Shown here piece after piece: positions 7,857 through 17,175 of a stretch of DNA of 64,000 nt. Made by a program: the position numbers and the translations under genes. Below the pieces are notes generated by a model that was given only the letters and a program-made list of their open reading frames with translations, did no database searches and was not told where the DNA came from. How positions within the stretch are numbered: position 1 is the stretch's first letter; each line of letters begins with the position of its first letter. The DNA lies in NCBI GenBank assembly GCA_035293405.1, contig DATDOE010000050.1, forward strand, positions 13,423-77,422. The letters run 5' to 3'. Source of the DNA: Gp6-AA40 sp035293405. Lineage in GTDB: Bacteria > Acidobacteriota > Vicinamibacteria > Vicinamibacterales > UBA2999.

Positions 7857-9752
7857 CTACGTCTTGGCCTTGAGCATCCCGTCGATGGTGTTCTGCGCCA
7901 GCGGGTGGTATCCAGGGCGCGCCTTCGCGTAGATCCTGGCCGCCATCGCCATCCCTTCCGGCGTGGCCGCCAGATCCCGGTAGAGCGGCACGATCAGCTT
8001 CCGCCGTCCGATCCTGACCATGTAGCGCTCCATCGCCGGATAGGCGGCGGCGTACTCGTCGGCAATGGCGAGACGGAACCAGACGTGCGCGATCTCCGCG
8101 TTGCGCGAGTCCGTCAACGTGAAGCGGCGGTCGAGCGCGGCCAGGCGGCCAGAGTCCATCTTCCTCGGCAGCGTGTCGACGAAATGCATCCACTCCTGCG
8201 TGGACCACGCGGAGGCCGTCTTCGCGAGCGCATCGATCGACGCGCCGCCAAGCCAGCCGTCGCGTGCCTGCTCGACCTTCGCGAACGCATCAGACGAGGG
8301 CAGCACGGCAAAGGCGGGCACGCCTTCGGTGTGGAGCCACTCTTGAACCTGACCGTCGGTGACGGCGGCCGGGTTGGCCGACAGCAGGTTGGCCTTCAAG
8401 AACGCGAGGAACTCCTCGGTCGTCGCGCTCTGGAACGCGTGCTCGTCGAACCATTTCCGCAAGAACGCATCGAACGCGTCGCGCCCGAACTTCGCCTCGA
8501 GAAATGCCATGAACAGTCGGCCCTGCTCGTACGGCACCTGCGAAAACGCCTCGTCTGGATCGCGACCGGTGAGGTCCGGCAGGAGCGTCCGGTCGCCCGG
8601 CACGGTGAGGTTGACGCGCGCCTCCTTCAGGTCAGAGACCCCGATGCTCGCCTGCATGTCGGCGACGCGCTTGCCGTAGACCGCTTCGACGATGCGGCGC
8701 TCGAGATAGGTGGTGAAGCCCTCGTTGAGCCAGAAGTCCCGCCACGTCGCGTTGGTGACGAGATTGCCGGACCACGAATGCGCCAGTTCGTGCGCCACGA
8801 GCGCGACCAGCGATTTGTCGCCGGCGATGACCGTCGGCGTCGCGAAGGTCAGGCGCGGATTCTCCATGCCGCCAAACGGGAAGGACGGCGGCAGCACCAG
8901 CAGATCGTAGCGGCCCCACCGGTACGGCCCGTACAGCCCTTCGGTGGTCGTGATCATCTTCTCCGTGTCCTCGAACTCCTTCGCCGCCGCATCCACCATC
9001 GACGGCTCGGCCCACACGCCGGTGCGCGCGCCCATCGACTTGAACGTCAGATCGCCGATCGCCAGCGCGATGAGGTACGACGGAATGGCCTGCGGCATGC
9101 GGAACTTGAAGGCGCCGGCGCCTTCCGGGCCGGCTTCCCTCTCCGCAGCCATGACCGCGGTGAGATTCTTTGGCGTGCGGATCGTGGCCTCGTACGTCAC
9201 CCGCACGCCGGGCGTGTCTTGAAGGGGGATGAAGGATCGCGCCTGGATGGCCTGTGCCTGACTGAAGAGGAACGGTGACTTCCCGCCGGCAGTCTGTTCG
9301 GGCGTGAGCCATTGAAGGCCCTTGGCGGTCGGTGACGAAGAGTACGTGATGCGCACGCGATCGGCGCCGGCCGGCATCGCGATCCGCAGCGCGCTGCCAA
9401 AGGCGGGCGTCGCCGCGTCGAGCGTGTGGGTCGTGCCGGTCCATGCGCCCGCACCCGTCGCGGCCTCGACCTTGCCGATGTCGAGCTCGCGCGTGTCGAG
9501 CACGACCTCTGTGGCGTTCGCGTCCCGTCGATCGAAGGTCAGCTCCGCGGTGCCGGACAGCGTCTTCGCATTGAAATCGGCGGTGAGGTCCATCACCAGC
9601 TGCTTCGCGACGAAGGCGCTGGTGTTGGCGTAAGACGACGGGTCCTGTGGCACGGATGCTGACCTCACGGGCTCGACGGGCTTCTGACTGCAGGCGGTCG
9701 CCAGGATCACGGCGACACCTGCTCCAATGACGCGCCTGATGTATGACGGCAT
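7857..9752 (-). CDS. M1 family zinc aminopeptidase lipoprotein
   Basis: 631 residues. The N-terminus is a lipoprotein signal (V-I-L-A-T-A-C-S, Cys about residue 21), so the enzyme should be anchored in the periplasm or on the surface. The M1 N-terminal saddle domain spans about 45-230. The catalytic thermolysin-like domain contains the substrate loop F-G-G-M-E-N-P and the zinc site H-E-L-A-H at residues 321-325 with E344 in W-L-N-E-G-F-T-T-Y. The spacing fits the family's HExxH-x18-E. The helical C-terminal domain (about 460-630) resembles leukotriene A4 hydrolase/cold-active aminopeptidases. It removes N-terminal residues from peptides. Monocistronic. Confidence 0.93.
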   Translation of the reverse strand: MPSYIRRVIGAGVAVILATACSQKPVEPVRSASVPQDPSSYANTSAFVAKQLVMDLTADFNAKTLSGTAELTFDRRDANATEVVLDTRELDIGKVEAATGAGAWTGTTHTLDAATPAFGSALRIAMPAGADRVRITYSSSPTAKGLQWLTPEQTAGGKSPFLFSQAQAIQARSFIPLQDTPGVRVTYEATIRTPKNLTAVMAAEREAGPEGAGAFKFRMPQAIPSYLIALAIGDLTFKSMGARTGVWAEPSMVDAAAKEFEDTEKMITTTEGLYGPYRWGRYDLLVLPPSFPFGGMENPRLTFATPTVIAGDKSLVALVAHELAHSWSGNLVTNATWRDFWLNEGFTTYLERRIVEAVYGKRVADMQASIGVSDLKEARVNLTVPGDRTLLPDLTGRDPDEAFSQVPYEQGRLFMAFLEAKFGRDAFDAFLRKWFDEHAFQSATTEEFLAFLKANLLSANPAAVTDGQVQEWLHTEGVPAFAVLPSSDAFAKVEQARDGWLGGASIDALAKTASAWSTQEWMHFVDTLPRKMDSGRLAALDRRFTLTDSRNAEIAHVWFRLAIADEYAAAYPAMERYMVRIGRRKLIVPLYRDLAATPEGMAMAARIYAKARPGYHPLAQNTIDGMLKAKT

Positions 9753-9771
9753 GATGTGATTCTATTTTACG

Positions 9772-9800
9772 GTCCGGCTGAAGCCGGACACTACGTACTA
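9772..9800. repeat. REP-like hairpin GTCCGGCTGAAGCCGGAC
   Basis: A copy of the palindrome seen at 7785, again followed by ACTACGTA. Here it lies upstream of the M1 peptidase start and downstream of the NTF2-like stop, both minus strand, where it could terminate the upstream operon. Confidence 0.85.
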
Positions 9801-9806
9801 CTCCAC

Positions 9807-10433
9807 CTACTCGGCGGGGTTCGGGCGGGGACGGCCAAGAGGACCAGGGGTCGGCCGCTTCGGGCTCATCATGTCCGGCGTCTGCAAGCCCGCTGGATGC
9901 CAGGCCTTGTCGCGCACGTGCGTGCGCGTCTTGAACCGCCAGCCCTCGCTCGTCTTCACGTACACGTCATCGTATCCGCCCGCTCGCAGGACGTGGCTCG
10001 GGTCGGTGCCGCCCCAGAGCTCCACGAGATAGACGCGACCCGTCGCGCCGTCAGGCGTGGGCGTGATGACGTGATTGACCAGGACGTGGTTGAGATCCCA
10101 GCGCTGCGAGTTGGCGCAGGCATTCGGCTGCTTGCCTCCGCCCGCAACGATGGCGAGCGCCTCGTAGCCTTCGGCCCTCACGCCGCCCTTGCCGAATCCG
10201 GCGTCGCTGTACTTGTCGATGTAGACGCCGTCACGCGTGTACAGCCGCGCGTAGTCGTATCCGTTGTCGCCACAGGTATCGATCGCGAAGGCGTATCGGG
10301 CGACCAGTTGCTGAATCTCCGCGTAGTCGAGCGCGGTGAGGGACCCGCCCGACCGCTGCTGGCCACCAACGACCACGAGCGTCAACACACTCGCGACGAG
10401 GGCCGCCGCGGCCACAGTAGCCCAGGTTCTCAT
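9807..10433 (-). CDS. Exported SnoaL/NTF2-like protein
   Basis: 208 residues: signal peptide (T-V-A-A-A-A-L-V-A-S-V-L-T-L-V-V-V-G-G) and a SnoaL-like domain with D-Y-A-E-I-Q-Q-L-V-A-R-Y-A-F-A-I-D, Y-T-R-D-G-V-Y-I-D and H-V-L-V-N-H-V-I. The C-terminal tail is proline-rich (P-K-R-P-T-P-G-P-L-G-R-P-R-P). ATG at 10433 has an AGGAGA ribosome site. It is the last gene of the DUF1592-DUF1552-ankyrin operon, 50 bases after the ankyrin stop. Its ligand or reaction is not evident. Confidence 0.8.
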   Translation of the reverse strand: MRTWATVAAAALVASVLTLVVVGGQQRSGGSLTALDYAEIQQLVARYAFAIDTCGDNGYDYARLYTRDGVYIDKYSDAGFGKGGVRAEGYEALAIVAGGGKQPNACANSQRWDLNHVLVNHVITPTPDGATGRVYLVELWGGTDPSHVLRAGGYDDVYVKTSEGWRFKTRTHVRDKAWHPAGLQTPDMMSPKRPTPGPLGRPRPNPAE

Positions 10434-10483
10434 GTCATCTCCTCTTACGAGCCGCCCTCCGCGCCTCCGTGCCTCCGCGGCCA

Positions 10484-11977
10484 TTACGGACGCTCGCCCA
10501 TCGCTTCGCGCAGCAGCGCCACGAGAGGACCGAGCTCTTTGCGGCTCGCGGTGGCGGCCGCGAGCGGGGTGAGACCGCGCTTGTTCACGGCGCGGAGGTT
10601 CGCGCCCTGCGCGAGGAGAAACCGCACGATCACCGGCGAGCCGCGCCCCGTCACCGACACGTGCAACGCCGTATCGCCGGCGTCGTTGGCGGCATTGATG
10701 TCGGCGCCGAGCGACAGCTGAAGCCGAATCGCCTCAATCGCTTCCTCCTCGGTGCCGCGATCGAAGGACGGCGCCGCCGGGCTGCCATCGCGCCAGCCGA
10801 GGCCGGCCGTGAACATGAGGGCGGTCGAATGGTTCGGCAGCGTGAGTGACGGATCGGCTCCGGCGGCCAGCAGCAGCATCATCAACTCGACGTCGCCAGA
10901 TTTGGCGGCGCGCATGAACGGCGTCGCGCCCGCACCGAGCGCGCCATCACCGGCGGTGTGGTGCCGCTGCAGGATCGGGGCCTTGAGACGCGCGTTCGGA
11001 TCGGCCTTGCGGGCCAGCAGCATCCGCACGATGTCAGGGCTATCGAGCACGCTCGACACCTTCGGATTCGGCCGTCCGTGCCCGACGGCCAGACGATGCA
11101 TGTCCACGGCGGCGTAGAGCGGCCCCATCCCGGCTTCCAGGTCGATGACGTTCGGATCCGCGCCCGCGCCGATGAGCATCGCGGCGAACTCGTAGTTCGC
11201 GTTGATGATGGCGACGACCAGCGCCGTCGCGCCATCCGGATCGACAAGATTCAGGTCGGCGCCGGACCCGACGAGCGTGCGGCCGGCGGCAAGGGCGTTC
11301 TCGCGCGCGGCATACATCAGCGGCGTCCAGCTTCCCAGCGACAGAACGGACTGCCCGGAGCGACGCTTGGCCTTCGCGAGATCCAGGAGCGTCGAACGCG
11401 CGTTGACCGCTGCGCCTCGCTCCACGAGGATCTTCACAGCCTCCGCGTGGTTCTCAGCGGCGGCCCACATCAGGGCCGTCTCTCCAAACCAGCGTTCCTG
11501 CGCACTCGCGTTCGCGCCGTGGTCGAGCAGCACGTTCAACGCATCCGGCCGGCCGGTGCGTGCCGCGGTCATGAGGACCGTCTCGCCCTCGGGCAGGACG
11601 GCGTTCGGATCGGCGCCGGCTTCGAGCAGCGCGTGAACGATCGTCGGGTTGCCGTTCACGGCGGCCAGTTGCAGTGGCGTCACGCCGTAGCGGTTCGCCA
11701 CTCGTGCGTTGGCACCTGCGCGCAGCAGCAGCCGCACGCTCTCGAAGTCGTTCCCCTGCACAGCCCAGTGCAGCGCCGTCGTGCCGGTGTCGTCCGGCGC
11801 GTTGACGAGAGGACGCTCGAGCAAGACCGCGCGCACGGCGCCGCTGTCGCCGCCTTTCACGGCCGTGACAAGGGCCGTGTCGGCGGCCATCGCATCGAGA
11901 CAGAGTACGACGCACGCTACGACGCACACGAGGAGCGCGCACGCGCACCTCCTTCCTGAAGAGCGGGCGCCAATCAT
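10484..11977 (-). CDS. Exported ankyrin-repeat protein
   Basis: 497 residues with a signal-like hydrophobic N-terminus (A-C-A-L-L-V-C-V-V-A-C-V-V-L-C-L-D-A-M-A). About ten ankyrin repeats follow, recognisable by G-x-T-A-L-H-x-A and V-x-x-L-L-x-x-G-A-D-P-N, for example around residues 65, 97, 130, 165, 240, 350 and 430. Ankyrin arrays bind other proteins. The start overlaps the DUF1552 stop by one base (TGATG), so the two are translationally coupled. Probably a periplasmic partner of the DUF1592/DUF1552 proteins; this neighbour set recurs in Acidobacteria, but its job is unknown. Confidence 0.9.
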   Translation of the reverse strand: MIGARSSGRRCACALLVCVVACVVLCLDAMAADTALVTAVKGGDSGAVRAVLLERPLVNAPDDTGTTALHWAVQGNDFESVRLLLRAGANARVANRYGVTPLQLAAVNGNPTIVHALLEAGADPNAVLPEGETVLMTAARTGRPDALNVLLDHGANASAQERWFGETALMWAAAENHAEAVKILVERGAAVNARSTLLDLAKAKRRSGQSVLSLGSWTPLMYAARENALAAGRTLVGSGADLNLVDPDGATALVVAIINANYEFAAMLIGAGADPNVIDLEAGMGPLYAAVDMHRLAVGHGRPNPKVSSVLDSPDIVRMLLARKADPNARLKAPILQRHHTAGDGALGAGATPFMRAAKSGDVELMMLLLAAGADPSLTLPNHSTALMFTAGLGWRDGSPAAPSFDRGTEEEAIEAIRLQLSLGADINAANDAGDTALHVSVTGRGSPVIVRFLLAQGANLRAVNKRGLTPLAAATASRKELGPLVALLREAMGERP

Positions 11978-13299
11978 CAGATGTCCACTTGCCCGGTGCT
12001 CTCACCGAAACGATCGAGCCGGCTGCCAAACATGTCGGCGACGCTCAGCCAGAGATTCGCAACCGGACTCCATTCCGGAGCGACGAGGGACCGGTTGCCT
12101 TTGATCCGGCCCCCGGCGTTGCCGATCATCGCCAGCGGCAGCGGATAGGCCGAATGCGCCTGACCGTCGCTCATGCCCGCGCCGAAGAAGATCAGCGAGT
12201 GATCCAGGACCGAGCCATCGCCGTCGGGCGAGAGCCGCAGCTTCTCCACGAATGCCGCGAACAGGTTGGCATAGTGGGTGTTGATCGTGGCGTGCAGCGC
12301 CATCTTGTCCGGCTGGTTGCCGTGATGCGACACATCGTGGTGTGTCTGGGGGATCCCGAGCGCGGGATAGGTGCGCTGGCTCGCCTCGCGCGACATCATG
12401 AACGTGAACACGCGCGTGAGATCGGCCTGATAGGCGACCGCGAGCAGATCGAACATCAGCGCCGCGTGGTCTTCGAACGACTCCGGCACACCAACCGGGG
12501 CCGCGACCGCGGTCACGTCCGTGGCGCTCTTTGCTTCCGTGGTCTGGATGCGCCGCTCGATTTCGCGGACGGTGCCCAGGTACTCGTCGAGCCGCGCGCG
12601 GTCCTGCCCGCCAAGCCGCTGCTGCAGCGCGCGGGCTTCGCCGGTGATCGAATCCAGGATGCTCCGATCCTCGCGCATGCGCGCCAGCCGCTGCTTCGCG
12701 CTGCCGGCGCGGCCGAACATCCGCTCGAAGGCCACACGGGGATTGGTCTCCATGGGCAACGGCGCGGTCTCGGAGGCCCACGAGATGGTGTTCATGTAGG
12801 TGCAGCTGTAGCCGGGCACGCAGCCGCCGACATATCCGGAAAAATCTTCCGTCGCGAACTCGAGTGAGGGGAACGGCGTGTCCTGACCCACCTGCTTCGC
12901 CAGTACCTGATCGATGGTGACGCCGAGGCTGATGTCTTCCGCCTCCGTCTGCTTCGCCACCACGCCGCTCAGCCAGCCGGCGGAGCTGACCGCGTGATCG
13001 GTGACGGTCTTGCCCCCGGCCCTCGACAGGTTGTTGATCACGGTCAGGCGATCGCGGTGCGCCTCGAGCGGCTCGAGGATAGGCGTGATCTCCAGCGCCC
13101 CCGCCGCCGGTGGCATCCAGAAGTTCATCGGCGCGCCGTTCGGGAAATAGACGGCGCCGAATCGGAGCGGCGGCTGCGCCGCGCTCTGAGCCAGTGCCGT
13201 CATGGCCGGCACCATCGACTCGAGAAACGGCAGCGCCATGGTCGCGCCCGCGCTCTGGAGAAACAGACGCCGCGGCAGGGATCGTTTCGTGACGAACAT
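11977..13299 (-). CDS. DUF1552 protein with twin-arginine-type leader
   Basis: 440 residues, full length for DUF1552. The N-terminus carries a twin-arginine-like leader P-R-R-L-F-L-Q-S-A-G-A-T, suggesting folded export. DUF1552 has a sulfatase/alkaline-phosphatase-like look (related to DUF1501) with conserved F-G-A-V-Y-F-P-N-G near residue 47, D-H-A near 120 and I-F-F-G-A-G-M-S-D-G near 370. No reaction has been established. It starts 8 bases after the DUF1592 stop with an AGGAG ribosome site. The DUF1592-DUF1552 pair is a hallmark of Planctomycetes and Acidobacteria. Confidence 0.92.
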   Translation of the reverse strand: MFVTKRSLPRRLFLQSAGATMALPFLESMVPAMTALAQSAAQPPLRFGAVYFPNGAPMNFWMPPAAGALEITPILEPLEAHRDRLTVINNLSRAGGKTVTDHAVSSAGWLSGVVAKQTEAEDISLGVTIDQVLAKQVGQDTPFPSLEFATEDFSGYVGGCVPGYSCTYMNTISWASETAPLPMETNPRVAFERMFGRAGSAKQRLARMREDRSILDSITGEARALQQRLGGQDRARLDEYLGTVREIERRIQTTEAKSATDVTAVAAPVGVPESFEDHAALMFDLLAVAYQADLTRVFTFMMSREASQRTYPALGIPQTHHDVSHHGNQPDKMALHATINTHYANLFAAFVEKLRLSPDGDGSVLDHSLIFFGAGMSDGQAHSAYPLPLAMIGNAGGRIKGNRSLVAPEWSPVANLWLSVADMFGSRLDRFGESTGQVDI

Positions 13300-13307
13300 G
13301 TGGGCTC

Positions 13308-15710
13308 CTACGAGGCGTCAGGTTTCCGGCGCATCTGGAACGGCGCGCTCTTGACGATGCCGAGGACGATCGACGAGAAGCGGTAGTCGCGACGAGCGGC
13401 ATCGCGGACGATCCCGCGCGCCACCGGCATATCGTAGTGCTGCAGCCCGCGCCCGAGCGCGTAGGTCATGAGCTTCTCCGTCAACGTCCCCACGAACAAC
13501 TCCGGGCGCGCGAGCAGCGCCTGTCGGAGGCCGACAACCCCGTTCACTGCCGTCCCATCGGGCACCATCCCCGACGCGTCGACCGGCGCCGCGGCGTCTC
13601 GCGACCGCCATGCCCCGACCGCATCAAAATTCTCCATCGCAAAGCCCAGGGAGTCCATGGGCCTGTGACAGCTTGCGCAGGACGGGTTCCCGCGATGGAT
13701 CTCCATGCGCTCCCGCATCGTACGAGGCTTCGCGCCGGGCGGCGTCTCGAGCGCCGGGACGTTCGGCGGAGGCGGAGGGGGTGGCGTGCCCAGCAGATTC
13801 TCGAGAATCCACTTCCCGCGAAGCACGGGCGCCGTGCGATCGGCGTGCGAGGTGGCCAGCAGGATGCTGCCTTTGCCAAGCAGGCCACGGCGCGCGTCAT
13901 CGGCCAGCGTCACCCGCCGGAAGTGACTCCCGTAAACGTTCGGCACGCCGTAATGCTTCGCCAGGCGCTCGTTGACGAACGTGAAATCAGCCGTCATCAG
14001 GTCGAGCGCGTTGCGGTCCTCGCGCATGACGCTCCCGAAGAACAGCTCGACCTCGCGCCGGAACGCCTGCCGCAGGTCGTTGTCGAAGTCCGGAAACTCG
14101 TCGGAGTTGGGCGCAATTGTCTCGATGTTCCGCACGTGCAGCCATTGGCCCGCGAAGTTCTCCACCAGCGCGTCCGCCCTGGGGTCCGCCAGCATGCGAC
14201 GCACCTGCTGCTCGAGCACGCCGGCCATGCGCAGCCGGTTGCCCGCCGCCAGATCGAGCAGCTCATCGTCGGGCATGCTGCTCCAGAGGAAGAAGGACAA
14301 GCGTGAGGCCAGCTCGAGATCGCTGACAGGATGCGCCGTGCCCGCCGCGAGGTCTGCCGCGTCCTCTTCGATGCGAAACACAAACGTCGGACTCGCGAGC
14401 AGGCGGCGGAGCGCAAGCTGTATGCCGGCGTCAAAGCCGCCCTTCTTGCGGCCCTCTCGATAGAAGGGCATCAAACGCTCGATGTCGGCATCGACGACCG
14501 GCCGTCGATACGCCCGCCGCGCGAGCGTAGACAGGATTCGCTTCGCGCACGCGGGCTCATCGCTCAGGCGCGATGGGCGACACGTGAAGATCCGCCGGCG
14601 GCTTGGCGTGTCGCCCGGACCCGTCGGCGTGAACGGCCCTGTGACGGTCAGCGTCTCGATGTGCGGCCGTCCCGTCGAATCGTAGGTACCGGAGTTGCTG
14701 CGAAGAAACGGTCGCAGCCGATTCGTATTGGCCGCCATCTTCCGGACGAATGTGGCGGCCACGACTCGCGGTCCGGCTTTGATCGGGACGCGAACCTGGA
14801 GCCGTCGGTCAGTGGCATCAGACCGCTCGGTGATGGTGCCCGTCTGTCCTGCCTCCGCATCGCCGCCGACGGTTCCGAGGAACACACGGGCGCCGTCCAC
14901 GGCGATCTCGAGTTGATGCGGCTGCTCGAGACCGCGAATCGCCTCCAGGTTGGTGCGGAACAGCGTGATCTGAAACTGATACTCGCCGTCGAGCGGAAAC
15001 GCGTGACGCACGGCCAGGCCGCCAACCGTCCCGAGCGGGAGTCCTTCGAGGTGCTGGTTCTGTGACTGATCGCCGCGCACGTGGTACGTCTCGGATCCAG
15101 GCGCGGTCTCGGGATCGCCAACGGCGAGCGCACTGACGCGATCGGCGGCCACGAGATACCGTTCGAGGAGAGCCGGCGACACCACCTGCAGGTCGGCGAT
15201 GTTGTCGAACCCGAAGGCGGAATCGTCCGGGGGCAGCAGCGATCTGACGTCAACATCGACCGCGAGCAGGTCGCGAATCACGTTCGCGTATTCCGTGCGA
15301 TTGAGACGATGCAGCAGAGGTCTACCGGGATCGATGGACGCGATGCGATCGAGCTCACGTTCGAGCGATGAGGCCAGCGCGTCGTAGGTCGCATGGTCCG
15401 GTCGCGGCATGCCGGCCGGAGGCATCGTGCCCGTGCGCAGCTTGCGCACCACCTTCTCCCAGACATCCGGCGCGGTGGCCACGCCGGCGGCATCGACGGT
15501 CTCGAGCGCCACGCCACCCGCCTTCGTGCGCGCGTTGTGACAGGTCAGGCAGTACTGCTTGAGGACCGCCGCTCGTTCGGGACCCGGTAAGGCGAGCGCA
15601 GGCGCGCCAACCTGCGGAACATCGACATCTCGTGCGGTGGCATCGGGCACGGCAGTCCCAATCGCGATGCTCCAGAGACCCACGAACGACAGCAGCAGTG
15701 CTCGCTTCAT
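13308..15710 (-). CDS. DUF1592 protein with planctomycete-type cytochrome c domain
   Basis: 800 residues. Signal peptide (L-L-L-S-F-V-G-L-W-S-I-A-I-G-T), then a c-type heme motif C-L-T-C-H (about 60), DUF1587 (about 100-170), a carbohydrate-binding-like DUF1595/beta region (about 200-330), DUF1592 (about 390-530), DUF1588 (about 540-640) with C-A-S-C-H, and DUF1585 at the end. Two CxxCH motifs imply covalent heme, so a role in periplasmic electron transfer is likely. ATG 15710 is chosen because the signal peptide begins there. First gene of the four-gene operon; divergent from the sugar isomerase gene. Confidence 0.92.
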   Translation of the reverse strand: MKRALLLSFVGLWSIAIGTAVPDATARDVDVPQVGAPALALPGPERAAVLKQYCLTCHNARTKAGGVALETVDAAGVATAPDVWEKVVRKLRTGTMPPAGMPRPDHATYDALASSLERELDRIASIDPGRPLLHRLNRTEYANVIRDLLAVDVDVRSLLPPDDSAFGFDNIADLQVVSPALLERYLVAADRVSALAVGDPETAPGSETYHVRGDQSQNQHLEGLPLGTVGGLAVRHAFPLDGEYQFQITLFRTNLEAIRGLEQPHQLEIAVDGARVFLGTVGGDAEAGQTGTITERSDATDRRLQVRVPIKAGPRVVAATFVRKMAANTNRLRPFLRSNSGTYDSTGRPHIETLTVTGPFTPTGPGDTPSRRRIFTCRPSRLSDEPACAKRILSTLARRAYRRPVVDADIERLMPFYREGRKKGGFDAGIQLALRRLLASPTFVFRIEEDAADLAAGTAHPVSDLELASRLSFFLWSSMPDDELLDLAAGNRLRMAGVLEQQVRRMLADPRADALVENFAGQWLHVRNIETIAPNSDEFPDFDNDLRQAFRREVELFFGSVMREDRNALDLMTADFTFVNERLAKHYGVPNVYGSHFRRVTLADDARRGLLGKGSILLATSHADRTAPVLRGKWILENLLGTPPPPPPPNVPALETPPGAKPRTMRERMEIHRGNPSCASCHRPMDSLGFAMENFDAVGAWRSRDAAAPVDASGMVPDGTAVNGVVGLRQALLARPELFVGTLTEKLMTYALGRGLQHYDMPVARGIVRDAARRDYRFSSIVLGIVKSAPFQMRRKPDAS

Positions 15711-15779
15711 CGCCAGTCCATACGTCACGAGTATCATCAGTCGTCTCGTCGCCGTCAACGGAGGCGGCGTCCCACAGCC

Positions 15780-17021
15780 ATGACCATCACCGCGTTCGAA
15801 CCGAAGTTCATGAAAGTGGGCGTCCTCACGGCGGCGCTTCAGGAGCTGACCCCGCGCGAGGCGCGCGACCGGGATCCCGACCGCGCCGTCGAGGACTGGC
15901 TCGCCTTCGGCCGCGACCTGGGCGCCGGCTACATCCAGCTGTCGGCCGCGCTGCATCCGTCCGAGGCCGACGTGCCGCCGGAAGCGATGCTCGATCCCGT
16001 GGCCAACACGCTGGATCTGCGCACGCCGCTCGACCGGGCCCGGGCGCAGCGCATCGAGTCAGCCGTGAAATCGGCCGCGATCGGCATCTCGGATCTCGCT
16101 TACTTCGACAACCTGCTCCATCACGACCGTGCCACGCGCGAGAAGAAGCGCGATTTCCTCGTGAAGGTCCTCGATGCCGCCGTGCTGCTGGGCGTCGGCG
16201 CCGTGTGCGGCTTCGTCGGCCGCAATCAGCACCACAGCATGGATGAGAATCTCATCGACTTCGAGGAACACTTCATCCCGATCCTGAAAGCCGCGAAGGA
16301 TCGCGGCCTCAGCTATCGCGTCGAGCAGTGCCCCATGCCCGGGTGGACGACCGGCGACAACTGGCACAACAACATCGCCTACACACCGGGTGCGTGGATC
16401 GCGCTCCACCGCGTCTGCGAGAAGCACGGCGTCGGCGATCAGTTCCGCATCCACTACGATCCGTCGCACGCGATCCTCATGGGACAGGACACGCGCTCGA
16501 TCTTTCAGTATCTGAAGGACACCGGGTACGGCTTCCTCATCGGCGGCTTCCACGTGAAGGGCCAGGTGATCGATGCGAAGGGCGTCTCCGCGTGGGGCTA
16601 CGGCGGTCAGACGATGGAGCGCGGTGACTGGAGTGGAGGAAAGCCGTCGGAGAACCCGGCAGACCAGGTGAACGCGTGGAAGAAACAGGTCGTGCTCTGC
16701 GAGCACGAGCTGCCCGGCACCGCGCGTCACGATCCGCTGGCGTATCTGCAGAACCGAACCGTGGACTGGCTGGATCATCAGCTGGCCGCGCGGGAACTGC
16801 TGCCACTCGACGTGGCGAACACGCACTTGGTGGTCGAGCACGAGTATCCGAAGGCGCGGATCCAGGATCGGGACCGGCTGAAGCCGATCCTGCAGGGCTC
16901 GATCGCCTTCGTCCGCCGCATCGACGAGGCCGCGGCGTGCATGTACGCGCTGCAGCACGAGGTGCTGCGAGCTCAGGGCATTCCAGTGCAAGGCGTGGGC
17001 CGCGAGTCCTACCGCACGTAA
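15780..17021 (+). CDS. Sugar phosphate isomerase/epimerase-like TIM barrel
   Basis: 413 residues of the xylose-isomerase-like TIM-barrel superfamily. The pattern of strands and metal ligands is visible: V-C-G-F-V-G-R-N (barrel strand), R-V-E-Q-C-P-M-P-G-W, H-Y-D-P-S-H-A (metal-binding Asp and His), G-G-F-H-V-K-G-Q and V-V-E-H-E-Y near the C-terminus. Likely a divalent-metal sugar isomerase or epimerase; the sugar is unknown. ATG at 15780 is used; M-K-V-G at 15810 is an alternative. It diverges from the DUF1592 operon, 69 bases away. Confidence 0.85.
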   Translation: MTITAFEPKFMKVGVLTAALQELTPREARDRDPDRAVEDWLAFGRDLGAGYIQLSAALHPSEADVPPEAMLDPVANTLDLRTPLDRARAQRIESAVKSAAIGISDLAYFDNLLHHDRATREKKRDFLVKVLDAAVLLGVGAVCGFVGRNQHHSMDENLIDFEEHFIPILKAAKDRGLSYRVEQCPMPGWTTGDNWHNNIAYTPGAWIALHRVCEKHGVGDQFRIHYDPSHAILMGQDTRSIFQYLKDTGYGFLIGGFHVKGQVIDAKGVSAWGYGGQTMERGDWSGGKPSENPADQVNAWKKQVVLCEHELPGTARHDPLAYLQNRTVDWLDHQLAARELLPLDVANTHLVVEHEYPKARIQDRDRLKPILQGSIAFVRRIDEAAACMYALQHEVLRAQGIPVQGVGRESYRT

Positions 17022-17027
17022 TACATT

Positions 17028-17175
17028 TTGGATTGAGCGATCTTTGATTAGTGATTGGTTTGCGATTGTTGATTGCTGATTGCCGATTGGCTCCCGACGC
17101 TCCACGCCAACAATCAACAATCGACAATCAGCATTCACAAACGAATCACCAGTCACAAATCGCTGCTCACCAATC
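17028..17175. repeat. Degenerate GATTGxT repeats in inverted arrangement
   Basis: Units of about 7-9 bases built on GATTGTTGATTGCTGATTGCC (17060-17090) are answered by the complementary CAACAATCAACAATCGACAATCAG (17108-17133) and further AATCACCAGTCACAAATCGC units. A related block is at 58166-58225. The region separates two converging genes and resembles the GGTTCTT repeats in design, though not in sequence. Confidence 0.8.
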
